A stretch of 64,000 nt of DNA, taken from contig NZ_JACCFK010000001.1 of assembly GCF_013410405.1 (NCBI RefSeq), positions 868,001-932,000 of the forward strand, read 5' to 3'. The DNA is from Amycolatopsis endophytica. Its GTDB lineage: Bacteria; Actinomycetota; Actinomycetes; Mycobacteriales; Pseudonocardiaceae. This document shows, one piece after another, positions 51,040 through 59,839 of the stretch. How positions within the stretch are numbered: the stretch's first letter is position 1; each line of letters starts with the position of its first letter. The notes below the pieces were generated by a model. The model saw only the letters and a program-made list of their open reading frames with translations. It had not been told where the DNA came from and made no database searches. A program made the translations under genes and the position numbers.

Positions 51040-51045
51040 TATCGT
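51040..51045 (+). promoter_or_regulatory. leaderless-type -10 of the TetR gene
   Basis: TATCGT lies 7 nt before ATG 51053, and no Shine-Dalgarno is present between them. The second operator ends 8 nt upstream of this hexamer, so a bound repressor would cover the promoter. Confidence 0.5.
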
Positions 51046-51052
51046 GTGAGCC

Positions 51053-51706
51053 ATGGAAGCCACAACGGAGGCCCGAGTACCGCAGAAGCTCACGAGCAAG
51101 GGGCGGGCGACGCGGGCCCGCATCCTCGAGCACGCCGCGGAACTCATCTACACGAAGGGCGTCCACGCGACGAACAACGAGCAGCTCCGTCGCGCGGCAG
51201 GCGTCAGCGGCTCGCAGCTCAACCACTACTTCCCGACCAAGGAAAGCCTTGTCCTCGCGGTCATCGAGTGGCAGGCGGAGCGCGTCCTCGCGTTCCATCG
51301 CAGTGAGCGGTTCGCCCACTTCGAAAGCCTCGACTCGCTCCGGGAGTGGGCCGGCTTCTACATCGCCTACGAGCACTCCTACCGGGAAGGCTGCACCCTC
51401 GGCTCGCTCGCCAGCGAGATCATCAAAACCGACCTCGACGTCCGCGCGGACCTCGCGAACGCGTTCGAGCAGTGGAAGGACCTCTTCCGGGACGGACTCG
51501 AACGCATGCAGAGGCTCGGCCGCATCAGCGCCGAGGCCGATCCTGCTCGCCTGGCCCACCTCCTGCTGTCCGCCTTCCAGGGCGGCATGCTCCTCGCCCA
51601 GGTCGCCCGCGACATCACTCCGCTGGAAGACGCCCTGCGGGCAGCCATCGACCACGTGCAGACGTTCGCCGTGCTCCCCGCTGCCGACGCACCCGAAGAT
51701 CGGTAA
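51053..51706 (+). CDS. TetR family regulator
   Basis: A 217-residue TetR protein with HTH at about residues 35-65 (NNEQLRRAAGVSGSQLNHYF followed by PTKESL) and a C-terminal domain like TetR_C_6/YcdC-type (GCTLGSLASEI, LLSAFQGGMLLAQVARD). The QLNHYF turn is typical of the subgroup controlling oxidoreductases of the quinone-reductase kind. Divergent from such a gene, with two shared operators. Confidence 0.92.
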   Translation: MEATTEARVPQKLTSKGRATRARILEHAAELIYTKGVHATNNEQLRRAAGVSGSQLNHYFPTKESLVLAVIEWQAERVLAFHRSERFAHFESLDSLREWAGFYIAYEHSYREGCTLGSLASEIIKTDLDVRADLANAFEQWKDLFRDGLERMQRLGRISAEADPARLAHLLLSAFQGGMLLAQVARDITPLEDALRAAIDHVQTFAVLPAADAPEDR

Positions 51707-51769
51707 CAGTCGCTCGCCGAAGACAGGGGACCTGGTCGCGCCCGTCCTGCCGTGGGACGCGAAAACTCG

Positions 51770-52861
51770 TCACCGCAGGAACGCGGCGTGCAGGTCGTCG
51801 CCGAGTCCGCGGAGCACCGCGACGTCGAGCGCATGGACCACGTGGCGCCCCTGTCGTTCCGAGCTCGCCAGCCCGGCCTCTTTCAGCACGGCCAGATGCC
51901 GCGAAACCTCGGCGCTGGAGTAGTTCCACAGCTCGGCCAGTTCGCTCGTCGTGCGCGGGCCGCGGGCGAGACTGCGGGCGAGGCGGAGCCGGATGGGGTT
52001 GTCGAGAGCGCGCAGACGGCGCCGCACCTGCGTCGAGTCGGGCCCGGGGCCGGGGGAAACACCGGGCACCGGGTACTGGATCACCGGCGCGGGCGCGGGC
52101 GCGTGGACGACCAGCAGGTGCGGGCTGCCGAACACGCTCGGGAGAAAGGTGACACCGGTGCCGACGGCGGTGGCGAACCCGTCCTGAACCTTGTCGACGA
52201 GAAGCCGGGATCCGTCGTCGCTGAGCCCGATCCACGGCGACACCTCGGCCAGCGTCGGTCCAGGTGCCGACGTGGCGCGGAGCAGGTCCCGTTTGCGCCG
52301 CACGTCCCTGGCGAGCTGCGGCTCGACCCGCTGCCACACCGTGGCGAAGAACGCCGACTCGCAGCCCTCGAACAGCGCGCGGACCGCGCGGCGGACCTCG
52401 GGTGGGTCCGTCAGGACGTTCTCGGCGAACCGGGCCGCCCGCGCGCCACGGGCCCGTGCCCGGTCCAGCGCGATCCGCCGGACACCGGCGTCGGAAAGGG
52501 GCGACGCCGCACCGTCGACCAGCGGGATCGAACCGCAGCTGCTGGTCAGCAACGCCGACGAGACCCATGCTTCGTCGCTGAGCCGGTCCAGCGCGTCCAG
52601 TTCCCCGGCGACGGAAGCACCCGGCTGGTGCGGCAGGAACATGTCGGGGCGCGACGTGCGGAACAGGTAGTCCATGCGACGCAGTTCGTGGACCAGTTCG
52701 ACCGGCAGCCGGTCCACCGCCGAACTGATCCACTCCCGCTGCTCGGGATGGTGCCCCGGCTCGGCGATGACGTGCAGTACCGCGCACAACTCGGCAAGCG
52801 GCGAGACCGCGAACCGGTAGCCGGCGGAACGCACGCCGCGTACATCGATCGCGATGGCCAT
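51770..52861 (-). CDS. ArsR-type regulator with DUF5937 domain
   Basis: A 363-residue protein. The N-terminal 250 residues match the DUF5937 type (RFAVSPLAELCAVLHVIAEP, then WISSAVDRL), and the C-terminal 90 residues are an ArsR helix-turn-helix (LDNPIRLRLARSLARGPRTT, YSSAEVSRHLAVLKEAGL). It has no metal-binding cysteines. It is divergent from an MFS exporter gene, the usual arrangement for this regulator type. ATG 52861. Confidence 0.88.
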   Translation of the reverse strand: MAIAIDVRGVRSAGYRFAVSPLAELCAVLHVIAEPGHHPEQREWISSAVDRLPVELVHELRRMDYLFRTSRPDMFLPHQPGASVAGELDALDRLSDEAWVSSALLTSSCGSIPLVDGAASPLSDAGVRRIALDRARARGARAARFAENVLTDPPEVRRAVRALFEGCESAFFATVWQRVEPQLARDVRRKRDLLRATSAPGPTLAEVSPWIGLSDDGSRLLVDKVQDGFATAVGTGVTFLPSVFGSPHLLVVHAPAPAPVIQYPVPGVSPGPGPDSTQVRRRLRALDNPIRLRLARSLARGPRTTSELAELWNYSSAEVSRHLAVLKEAGLASSERQGRHVVHALDVAVLRGLGDDLHAAFLR

Positions 52862-52879
52862 CCGGCCCCCTTCCGACGA

Positions 52880-52896
52880 TTGATGATATCCGTCAA
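52880..52896. promoter_or_regulatory. TTGA-N9-TCAA element between regulator and MFS gene
   Basis: A 17-nt imperfect palindrome around GATATC, 19 nt before the ArsR start codon and 40 nt before the MFS GTG. Position and size fit an ArsR-family operator. Confidence 0.45.
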
Positions 52897-52936
52897 ACGT
52901 CCGAGTCAGGGCGATCCCGGCGAGAACAGTGAAACC

Positions 52937-54172
52937 GTGCTCACCCCATCGACATCACGGCTCGGTTCCCGGTACTGGCGGCTCTGGTCGGCCGCTTCGC
53001 TGTCCAGCCTTGCCGACGGCACCCTCAAGATCGCATTGCCACTGCTCGCGCGAGCGCACACCGACGCGCCGGTGCTGATCGCCGGTGTCGGGTTCACCGC
53101 CGCGCTGCCGTGGCTGCTCTTCTCGTTGCCCGCGGGCGCCATCGTCGACCGCGCCGACCGGCGGCGGGTCCTGATCGGCGCCAACCTGGCGCGGGCGGCG
53201 CTGCTGTCCGTCGCGGCGGTGGCCGGTGTGGCCGGAGCCGGTTCGATCGCGGTGCTGTACGTCGTGGCCTTCGGCGCCGGCGTGACGGAAACGCTGTACG
53301 CGTCGGCGGCGCAGGCAGTCGTGCCCCGGCTCGTCGAGCACGACCGCCTCGACCGGGCCAACTCCCTGCAGCAGATCGCGGACCAGGCGGCCAACCAGTT
53401 CGCGGGCCCGGCACTCGGCGGGCTGCTCGCCGGTCTCGGGGTCGGGGCCGCACTCGGCGGACCTGCCCTCGTCTGGTCGCTCGCCGCCGGCATGCTCGTG
53501 ACCCTGCACGGTGCCTTCCGGGCCCGGCCGGCCGCACGGGGCAGCCTCGGCGCGGACATCGTTGCCGGACTGCGGTTCCTGGCCGCCAGCCGGGTGCTCC
53601 GGTCGGTGAGTTTGTGCGTCGCGATCACGAACTTCGCCGGGGCGGCGGCCAGTGCGGTGTTCGTGGTGTACGCGGTGGGCCCCGGTTCCGCCCTCGGGCT
53701 GGCGCCGACGGGCTTCGGACTGCTCATGACCGCGTCCGCGGTGGGCAGCGTGGCCGGCTCGGCGCTGATCACGGCCGCGACCGCCCGGCTCGGCCTGCGT
53801 GCGTTGCTGATGATCAACAGCGGTTCGCAGGCCGCCCAGATCCTGGTTCCGGTGCTCACCCACGACCTGTGGGCGATCGGAACCGCCTACGCGCTGGGCG
53901 GTCTCGGCGTCGCGCTGTGGAACATCGGCACGGTCACCCTGCGCCAGCGGCTGGTCCCCGAGGCCCTCCTCGGCCGCCTGATCAGCACCCACCGGCTCAT
54001 TTCCTGGGGCAGCCTCGCGCTCGGTTCACTCGCGGGCGGCGTCGTCGCCCAGACCGTCGGCCTGGCCGCGCTCTTCTGGGCCGCCACCGCGCTCACGCTG
54101 ACGGGGATGCTCGCTCTGACACCGCTGACCACCGCCCTGGTCGACGGGGAGGTTTCTCGCCGCGAAAGCTAG
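52937..54172 (+). CDS. MFS exporter
   Basis: A 411-residue protein with about 12 membrane helices: YWRLWSAASLSSLADGTLKI start, DRADRRRVLIGANLARAALL loop motif, and LPAGAIVDR. It is like the drug/siderophore exporter MFS proteins of actinomycetes. The GTG at 52937 gives the normal N-terminus. Divergent from the ArsR regulator; its TAG overlaps the stop of the convergent SGNH hydrolase gene (CTAG). Confidence 0.9.
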   Translation: MLTPSTSRLGSRYWRLWSAASLSSLADGTLKIALPLLARAHTDAPVLIAGVGFTAALPWLLFSLPAGAIVDRADRRRVLIGANLARAALLSVAAVAGVAGAGSIAVLYVVAFGAGVTETLYASAAQAVVPRLVEHDRLDRANSLQQIADQAANQFAGPALGGLLAGLGVGAALGGPALVWSLAAGMLVTLHGAFRARPAARGSLGADIVAGLRFLAASRVLRSVSLCVAITNFAGAAASAVFVVYAVGPGSALGLAPTGFGLLMTASAVGSVAGSALITAATARLGLRALLMINSGSQAAQILVPVLTHDLWAIGTAYALGGLGVALWNIGTVTLRQRLVPEALLGRLISTHRLISWGSLALGSLAGGVVAQTVGLAALFWAATALTLTGMLALTPLTTALVDGEVSRRES

Positions 54173-54969
54173 AGCGCCGTGGCCAGCCAGGCCGCCGCCA
54201 GTGCGGTGAGCTGCGCGGCTCCCCGGTCGTTGAGGTGGATGTGGTCGATGAGCAGTTCCCGCCCGGCACTGCTCGCCACGTCGTCCCAGCTCTGCCCGAA
54301 AACGTAGTGCCGGGTCGCCGCCATGAGCGCTGTCAGGAAGCCGAAGTCGTAGGGCTGGCCGCCGTCGCGCCCGAGTAGTTCGACCATCCGTTCGTGCACC
54401 GGCAGGTAGTCCACTCCGGACTGTGCGGCCGTATCCCTGATCGCGGCGTTGTACCCGGCCAGCGAGTGGTTGATCTCGGTGTCGAGGTCCTCGCCGAGCG
54501 GCGGCAACGACATCAGCGCGATGCGGGCGGTCGTCCGCTGCTGGAGCGTGGCCACGATCGCGGCGAGGTTGTCGCGGTACTGGTCCAGCGGCGTGCCGTT
54601 CCGGACGTCGTTGGTGCCGACGAGGATCATCACCGCCGCGGGAGCGCACGCCACGATGTCGGTCTCGACGCGAGCGAGCAGGTCAGCGCTGGTGTTGCCG
54701 TTGACCCCGGCGTTGACGAACTCGTGCCCCGCGAATTCCGGTCTGCCGCGCAGCGCGCCGATCCAGTCGCCACCGAGCGTGCCCTGGGTCATGCTGGCCC
54801 CGGCGCCGACCACGGCGGGCCGGGTGCTCTCCGCGGCGCAGGCTTCGGCCGGGGTGTTCTCCGGCGAGCGCACGAACGCGAGGTACCCGGCGGTGCCGAC
54901 GATTCCCAGTGCCGCGACCAGCACCAGGCAGGCCGTGACGATGACCCGCTTCTTCGTGAAGATCCGCAT
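54169..54969 (-). CDS. membrane-anchored or secreted SGNH/GDSL hydrolase
   Basis: A 266-residue protein with a signal anchor at about residues 8-32, followed by an SGNH hydrolase: block I VGAGASMTQG with the catalytic Ser, VNAGVNGNTS, VGTNDVRNG (block III) and DHIHLND with the catalytic Asp-His. It would be an extracytoplasmic esterase. ATG 54969. Two TetR-type operators lie just upstream, and beyond them a broken TetR gene, so the original repressor may be lost. Confidence 0.88.
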   Translation of the reverse strand: MRIFTKKRVIVTACLVLVAALGIVGTAGYLAFVRSPENTPAEACAAESTRPAVVGAGASMTQGTLGGDWIGALRGRPEFAGHEFVNAGVNGNTSADLLARVETDIVACAPAAVMILVGTNDVRNGTPLDQYRDNLAAIVATLQQRTTARIALMSLPPLGEDLDTEINHSLAGYNAAIRDTAAQSGVDYLPVHERMVELLGRDGGQPYDFGFLTALMAATRHYVFGQSWDDVASSAGRELLIDHIHLNDRGAAQLTALAAAWLATAL

Positions 54970-54982
54970 GGTTGCCCTCCAA

Positions 54983-55026
54983 TTGGTGAGTGTTCACTAA
55001 CCATAGCGCAAGTAAGTACTCACCAA
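54983..55026. promoter_or_regulatory. two TetR-type operators upstream of the SGNH hydrolase
   Basis: TTGGTGAGTGTTCACTAA (54983-55000) is palindromic except for one pair plus the core; the second (55009-55026) has the AGTACT core with TTGGTGAGTACTTAC on the minus strand. Both share TTGGTGAGT. They fit the GTGAGT..ACTCAC type bound by many TetR repressors and cover the probable promoter. Confidence 0.6.
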
Positions 55027-55066
55027 CCTCGTGGACGAGGTCAACGTCACGCGGTGGCCGGTTCGG

Positions 55067-55557
55067 CTACCGGCGGAGGCCGTCCAGGGTGACCCGGAGG
55101 TTGCGGCGCCACTGGTCGTCCTTTCGCACGCAAGCCGATCGTGTGATCGGCCGGGATGGCGGTGGCCAGGACGAACGGAACGTCGCGCCAGTCGAGGTCG
55201 CGGATCGCCCCGGCTTCCTGGGCACGCCGGACCAGCCGGCTCATCGCCCCGCGAAGGCGTTCGAGACGGGACTCCAGGTCCAGCCGGCAGCCCGACAGCG
55301 GGTCGTACAGCCCGCAACACGACCGCGCGGGCGGTCATCTCGTCGATGGTGTCCAGGAGGATCGCGGTGAGCAGGGCGTCCGGGGACGGCAGGCGCCGGC
55401 AGAAAGTGCCTAGCCCGACACCGGCACGGCTCGCGATGTCCCGCGTCGTGATCGCGAGCCCCTGCTCGTCGAGCGTTTCACGGGCGGCGACGACCAGCGG
55501 TCCGGCGTTGCGGCGCGCGTCTGCCCGAGGAACGCCCTGCGCCAGCAGCGCCTCCAC
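55067..55557 (-). pseudogene. TetR regulator, frameshifted and internally deleted
   Basis: The N-terminal HTH is intact (RETLDEQGLAITTRDIASRA, then GVGLGTFCRRLPSPDALLTA) to about EMTARA. The expected middle is shortened and the reading shifts: a second frame gives LESRLERLRGAMSRLVRRAQ and WRDVPFVLATAIPADHTIGL, and a third the true C-terminus KDDQWRRNLRVTLDGLRR with stop at 55067. At least two frame changes and a loss of some 25 residues separate the pieces. The gene was once the likely regulator of the SGNH gene and of the divergent oxidoreductase. GTG 55557 is the presumed old start. Confidence 0.78.
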
Positions 55558-55571
55558 CGCGGATCGACGAA

Positions 55572-56195
55572 GTGGAACAACATGACCCGTTTCGTGTCGG
55601 ACTGCTCGGCGCCAATCCGGAGCGCGGATGGGGCGCCACCGCCCACGTTCCGGCCATCGCCGCCTCGCCCGACTTCGTACTGACGGCCGTGGGAACCACG
55701 CGCCCCGACAGCGCCGAAGCCGCGCGACAACGCTTCGGCGCACGTCACGCCTTCACCGACGCTCACGCGCTCGCCGCACACCCCGAGGTCGATCTCGTGG
55801 TCGTCTCCGTGAAGGTTCCCGCCCACGTCGAACTCGTCACCGCGGCGCTCGATGCGCGCAAGCACGTGTACTGCGAATGGCCGCTGACCCAAACCGCTGC
55901 CGAAGCCGACGCGCTGGCCGCGGCTGCCGACCGCGCCGGTGTGCACGCCGTCGTCGGCCTGCAGGCCCGCTTCTCCCCCGCGGTCCAGGCCGCGCGGGAA
56001 GCCATCGGCAGGCTGGGCACCGCCCGGTCCGCGACCGTCTTCAGCTCACGCGGCAAGGGCGGCGCACGCGAGGTGCCCGCCTGGACCGCCTACACCTACG
56101 ACAGCGCGAACGGCGCCGGGATGGTCGAGGTGTCGGGCGGGCATGTGCTCGACCTCGTGGAACATCTGCTCGGCCCGATCCGGGCCATCGGCTGA
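55572..56195 (+). pseudogene. Gfo/Idh/MocA oxidoreductase, C-terminally truncated
   Basis: The 207 residues cover the NAD(P)-binding Rossmann domain (FRVGLLGANPERGWGATAHV, EVDLVVVSVKVPAHVELVTA, HVYCEWPLTQT) and the start of the C-terminal sheet domain (GHVLDLVEHLLGPIRAIG), then stop. Full-length relatives have about 330-380 residues, so roughly the last 150 are missing; the sheet domain that binds substrate is lost. The stop is followed within 40 nt by a healthy VOC gene, so the end was probably removed by a deletion. It starts 15 nt from the broken TetR gene. Confidence 0.72.
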
Positions 56196-56232
56196 CCGGA
56201 AACTGTCGTACCCCCTCGGCACGATGCTTCCC

Positions 56233-56607
56233 ATGACCGAGACAACGACACACCAGCACCACGCCATCGACTACATCGAGCTGACCGTCACCGACATGAG
56301 CGCCGCCCAACAATTCTACGGCGAGGCGTTCGGATGGACGTTCACCGACTACGGGCCGGGTTACGCGGGGATACGGAACCCGCTGGGCGGGGCGGCGCCC
56401 GAGGTGGGTGGGCTCGCCGCCGGTACACCCCCGGGCCAGGGCGGCCCGCTCGTGCTGCTCTACTCGGCGGATTTGGACCGGTCGGTGGAGGCGGTGCGCG
56501 CGGCGGGCGGCCAGGTGGTGCACGGGCCGTACGACTTCCCGGGCGGCAGGCGGTTCCACTTCACCGATCCGAGCGGCAACGAACTGGGCGTCTGGTCCGC
56601 CGGTTAG
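56233..56607 (+). CDS. VOC (glyoxalase/dioxygenase fold) family protein
   Basis: A 124-residue single VOC module: HHAIDYIELTVTDMSAAQQF followed by YGEAFGWTFTDYG, then RRFHFTDPSGNELGVWS, with His and Glu positions for a metal site. Members act as lyases, dioxygenases or antibiotic-binding proteins. ATG 56233 is used; an in-frame ATG at 56224 is possible. Its TAG overlaps the stop of the convergent SARP gene (TTAG). Confidence 0.88.
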   Translation: MTETTTHQHHAIDYIELTVTDMSAAQQFYGEAFGWTFTDYGPGYAGIRNPLGGAAPEVGGLAAGTPPGQGGPLVLLYSADLDRSVEAVRAAGGQVVHGPYDFPGGRRFHFTDPSGNELGVWSAG

Positions 56608-59600
56608 CGGTGCCGTCGGAGCTCGTCGAGGTACCGCTCGACCGGTCCGAGTGTGAGCAGGCCGCTTCCCGCACCGGCGAGTTCTTTCGCCGCGGGCAGC
56701 AGTTCTTCGTACAGCCGGGCCATCACGCGCCGATCGCCGCGCCGGACGGCGGTCAGGGCGTGCAAGCAGGTCCGGGCTTCGAAGAGCAGGTCGGGCGGCG
56801 AGTCCGGGATCTCGGCGCCGTCGTCGGCAAGGAGGGGGCGGCACCACGGCTCGTAGGCGCCGAAATCCAGATCGTGTCCCGGATCCGCACCGCGCCGGAT
56901 CCGGTCGCACAGCAACGCGAAACCGAGGAGGCCATTGTCCAAACCAGACATTCCTGATCCGTTCAGGCGAGCGGCCGCGGCCCGGTAGGCGGCTTCCGCG
57001 GGTTGGCCGGACGCGGCCAGCCGTAGTGCCCGGAACCACTGGGTGAACACCCCGACCAGCGGGATCCCGTACTTCTCGCCGAGCCGGTCGGCCGCGTCCG
57101 CGTGCCGGGTGGCGGTGGTGAAGTCGTCGAGCGCGGAGCACGCCTGGGTCAGGATCAGGTGCCCGAGCACTTCGAAGGGCACCATCTCGTGCCGGGACGC
57201 CAGGTCGACGAGCTCGCGCCCGAGCCGGGCACGCTCCGGCGCGAGCCCGGCGCGCTCGAAGGACTGCATGAAGCGAGCATTGAGCGCGAACGCCAGGACG
57301 GCTGGTTCGTCGAGCTCGCGCGCCAGTGCCTCGGCTTCGCGGGCCGCTGCTGCTCCGCGGTCGCTGTCGGTGTTGCGGAGTTCGAGGGCAAGGGTGGCGA
57401 GAAGCCGGCTGCGAACCGCATCCTGCCCCGGCGGCAAGGCGAGCAGGGTCCGCTCAGCGACATCCACGACGCGCCGCGCGAGCGCGGGATCGTCGTTTTC
57501 GGTCCACACCGCAGGCACGTCGAAGGCGACCAGCACACGCGCAACCAGCGCCGGTTCACCAAGGCCCTCGGCAAGCGCAAGAGCCTCCCCCCGCCCACGA
57601 CGGGCCTCGTCGAGCCTGCCGCTCACAGCCAGAGCCCGCACAAGCCCCATGAGCAGATCGAGCCGCTCCCGCACGCCCACCCCCGAGCCGGACCCCACAC
57701 GATCACGCCCGTCCCGCGGGTCCGGCCCCACACCGCCGGGCCCGTCGCGTGGGTCCGATTCCGCGGCGCCGGGCCACTCACCCACCCCCGGCTTCACACC
57801 GGCAGGCTCCTCACCCGCGCTCGAATCCGCATCACCGGCCCCACCGCGAGACTCCGAGCCCACACCACCGCGTCCCTCACCCGCGCCGGCGGCAGCGTGG
57901 TCGAGCGCGGCTTGCCACAGGCGGGCGGCCTCGTGCGGGGCGAAGCGTCGTTCGGCGTCCTCGGCGGCCGCTCGGGCGTACCGAACCGCCTCCGGGGCCC
58001 CTGCCAGCAGGAAGTGGTGCGCGAGCGCGGCGACGTCATCGGGGCGGAGTTGTTCGATCGTCCTGCCGATCTCCGCGTGCAGCCGGGCCCGGCGGGAGCG
58101 GGAGAGGTCCTGGTAGAGCGTGTCGCGGACGAGAGCGTGCGCGAAGCGAAACCGCCCGGGCCCGTGCTCGGTGAGAAATCCTCGCGAGGCCGCGAGTTCG
58201 ACGGCGTCCAGCGCGTCGCCGGGCAGGAGGTCGAGGTCGATTTCCGTACCGACGACGGCGGCGTGACGCAGCACCGTCTGCACGGCCTCGGGCAAGTGCG
58301 TGACGCGGTACCGGACCACGTCGCGCACCCCCGCGGGCACCCCGGTCAGCGCGCCGTCCGTGTCGAGTACCCGGGCGAGTTCCCGCACGAAGAACGGGTT
58401 GCCGCCGCTGCGCTGGTGGATCGTGCGGGCGGTGTCGGCGTCGACCTCCCTGCCGGTGGTGGCGCGCACGAGCGCCGGAACCGCGTCGGCGGGCAGTCCG
58501 CCGAGGTAGATCCGCACCGGCTCGCTCCGGGCGGCCTGCCCGAGGAAACCGGCGAGCGCGGCGGACACGTCGGTGCTGCGGTAGATCGCCAAGACCAGCG
58601 CCGGGCCGGGCTCCTCGGCCAGCGCGGACAGCATCGCCAAGGTCTCCTCGTCCGCCCAGTGCAGGTCGTCGAGGACCAGCAACAGCCGGTCCCGCCCGGC
58701 CAACCGCTCCCGCACGGCCTGGTGCCACCGGAAGCGGGCCGTGGCCGGGTCACCCGCCTCGACCGGCACCGAAACGCCGAGCTTGTCGAGGATCCGCGTC
58801 CACGGCCACCCGGCGGGGACACCCTCGTGCTCGGGACTGACACCCCAGGCGGTGGTCCAGCCGCGTGCTTCGAGAGTCGCCGTGAACGCCTCGGCGAGCG
58901 CGGTCTTGCCCGAACCGGCCTCACCCGAGATCAACACGAGTCGTGGCCGCGCGGTGACGTCGGCGAGCCGCGCCAGTTCGGCGTCCCGTCCGACCAGACC
59001 GGACACCCGTGGAACGGCAGTCAGCTCGGGCGCCTGCGCGAGGATGGCGGACTCCAGTTTTCGCAGCTCAGGGCCGGGATCGACACCCAGTTCACCGTTG
59101 AGGACCTGCCGGGCGCGGCGCAGGGCGGCGAGCGCGTCGCCCTGGCGTCCGGCCCGGTAGAGGGCGAGCGCGAGCAGTCGCCAGGCGTCCTCGCGCAGAG
59201 GATGAGCGTCGGTGTGCGCCTCCAGATCCGGCACGGCCTCGGCGGCGCGGCCGAGGTCCAGCAACGCCTCCGCCCGGCGTTCCCCGGCCAGCAGGCGCAA
59301 TTCGTCCAGCCGGGCGATCTCCGTGCGTGCCCAGCGCTCGTCGGAGAACTCGGCGTAGGCGGGACCTCGCCACAGCGCCAGCGCCGAATCCACCAGGGAC
59401 AGTGCATCGGCCGCAGCCAGTTCGCGTGCCCTCGTCACGGCCTCCTCGAACCGCCACGCGTCGACGGACTCGGCCCGCAGGGCGTAACCGGGTCCGGTGG
59501 TGACCAACAACCGGGCAGGCGCGCGAGGCGGCCGACCGGGTTCGAGCGCGCGGCGGAGGGTGGAGACGAAGGTCTGGATGGCGCCGACCGCGCCGTCCGG

Positions 59601-59774
59601 CGGGTCGGCCCACAGGTCGTCGACGAGGCGGTCGACGGGGACGACCCGGCCGCGCGCGATCAGCAGGCGCGCGAGGACCGCCCGGTGCCGCGGTCCCTTG
59701 AGGTCGAGCGGGCCGTGCCCGGCCTCGGCGGCCAGCGGGCCGAGCACCGCGAACCGTACCGGCGAGCCCATCAC
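56604..59774 (-). CDS. SARP-AAA transcriptional regulator (AfsR/BTAD type)
   Basis: A 1056-residue regulator. Residues about 1-95 form an OmpR-like winged helix (LDLKGPRHRAVLARLLI, TFVSTLRRALEPG), about 100-245 the BTAD dimerisation domain, then an AAA/STAND ATPase with Walker A GEAGSGKT (near residues 284-291) and Walker B LLLVLDDLHWADEE, and a TPR-like helical tail. A Gly/Asp/Pro-rich insert with repeated PRDG (near 57690-57880) divides the ATPase from the tail. Such proteins switch on secondary metabolite or stress genes. GTG 59774 is followed directly by an ATG at 59771; a TACAGT -10 precedes it without a ribosome site. Confidence 0.9.
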   Translation of the reverse strand: MMGSPVRFAVLGPLAAEAGHGPLDLKGPRHRAVLARLLIARGRVVPVDRLVDDLWADPPDGAVGAIQTFVSTLRRALEPGRPPRAPARLLVTTGPGYALRAESVDAWRFEEAVTRARELAAADALSLVDSALALWRGPAYAEFSDERWARTEIARLDELRLLAGERRAEALLDLGRAAEAVPDLEAHTDAHPLREDAWRLLALALYRAGRQGDALAALRRARQVLNGELGVDPGPELRKLESAILAQAPELTAVPRVSGLVGRDAELARLADVTARPRLVLISGEAGSGKTALAEAFTATLEARGWTTAWGVSPEHEGVPAGWPWTRILDKLGVSVPVEAGDPATARFRWHQAVRERLAGRDRLLLVLDDLHWADEETLAMLSALAEEPGPALVLAIYRSTDVSAALAGFLGQAARSEPVRIYLGGLPADAVPALVRATTGREVDADTARTIHQRSGGNPFFVRELARVLDTDGALTGVPAGVRDVVRYRVTHLPEAVQTVLRHAAVVGTEIDLDLLPGDALDAVELAASRGFLTEHGPGRFRFAHALVRDTLYQDLSRSRRARLHAEIGRTIEQLRPDDVAALAHHFLLAGAPEAVRYARAAAEDAERRFAPHEAARLWQAALDHAAAGAGEGRGGVGSESRGGAGDADSSAGEEPAGVKPGVGEWPGAAESDPRDGPGGVGPDPRDGRDRVGSGSGVGVRERLDLLMGLVRALAVSGRLDEARRGRGEALALAEGLGEPALVARVLVAFDVPAVWTENDDPALARRVVDVAERTLLALPPGQDAVRSRLLATLALELRNTDSDRGAAAAREAEALARELDEPAVLAFALNARFMQSFERAGLAPERARLGRELVDLASRHEMVPFEVLGHLILTQACSALDDFTTATRHADAADRLGEKYGIPLVGVFTQWFRALRLAASGQPAEAAYRAAAARLNGSGMSGLDNGLLGFALLCDRIRRGADPGHDLDFGAYEPWCRPLLADDGAEIPDSPPDLLFEARTCLHALTAVRRGDRRVMARLYEELLPAAKELAGAGSGLLTLGPVERYLDELRRHR

Positions 59775-59839
59775 CGCGCACTGTAGCCGTTCAGCCGGCG
59801 CTGACCGGATGCTGATTCGTTCCGGGCACGCTCGCCGGT

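Noticed and set aside
57102..59786. 894-codon open frame on the plus strand opposite the SARP gene
   Set aside because: Composition is that of an antisense shadow of a GC-rich gene; no domain, no ribosome site and complete overlap with a well supported protein.
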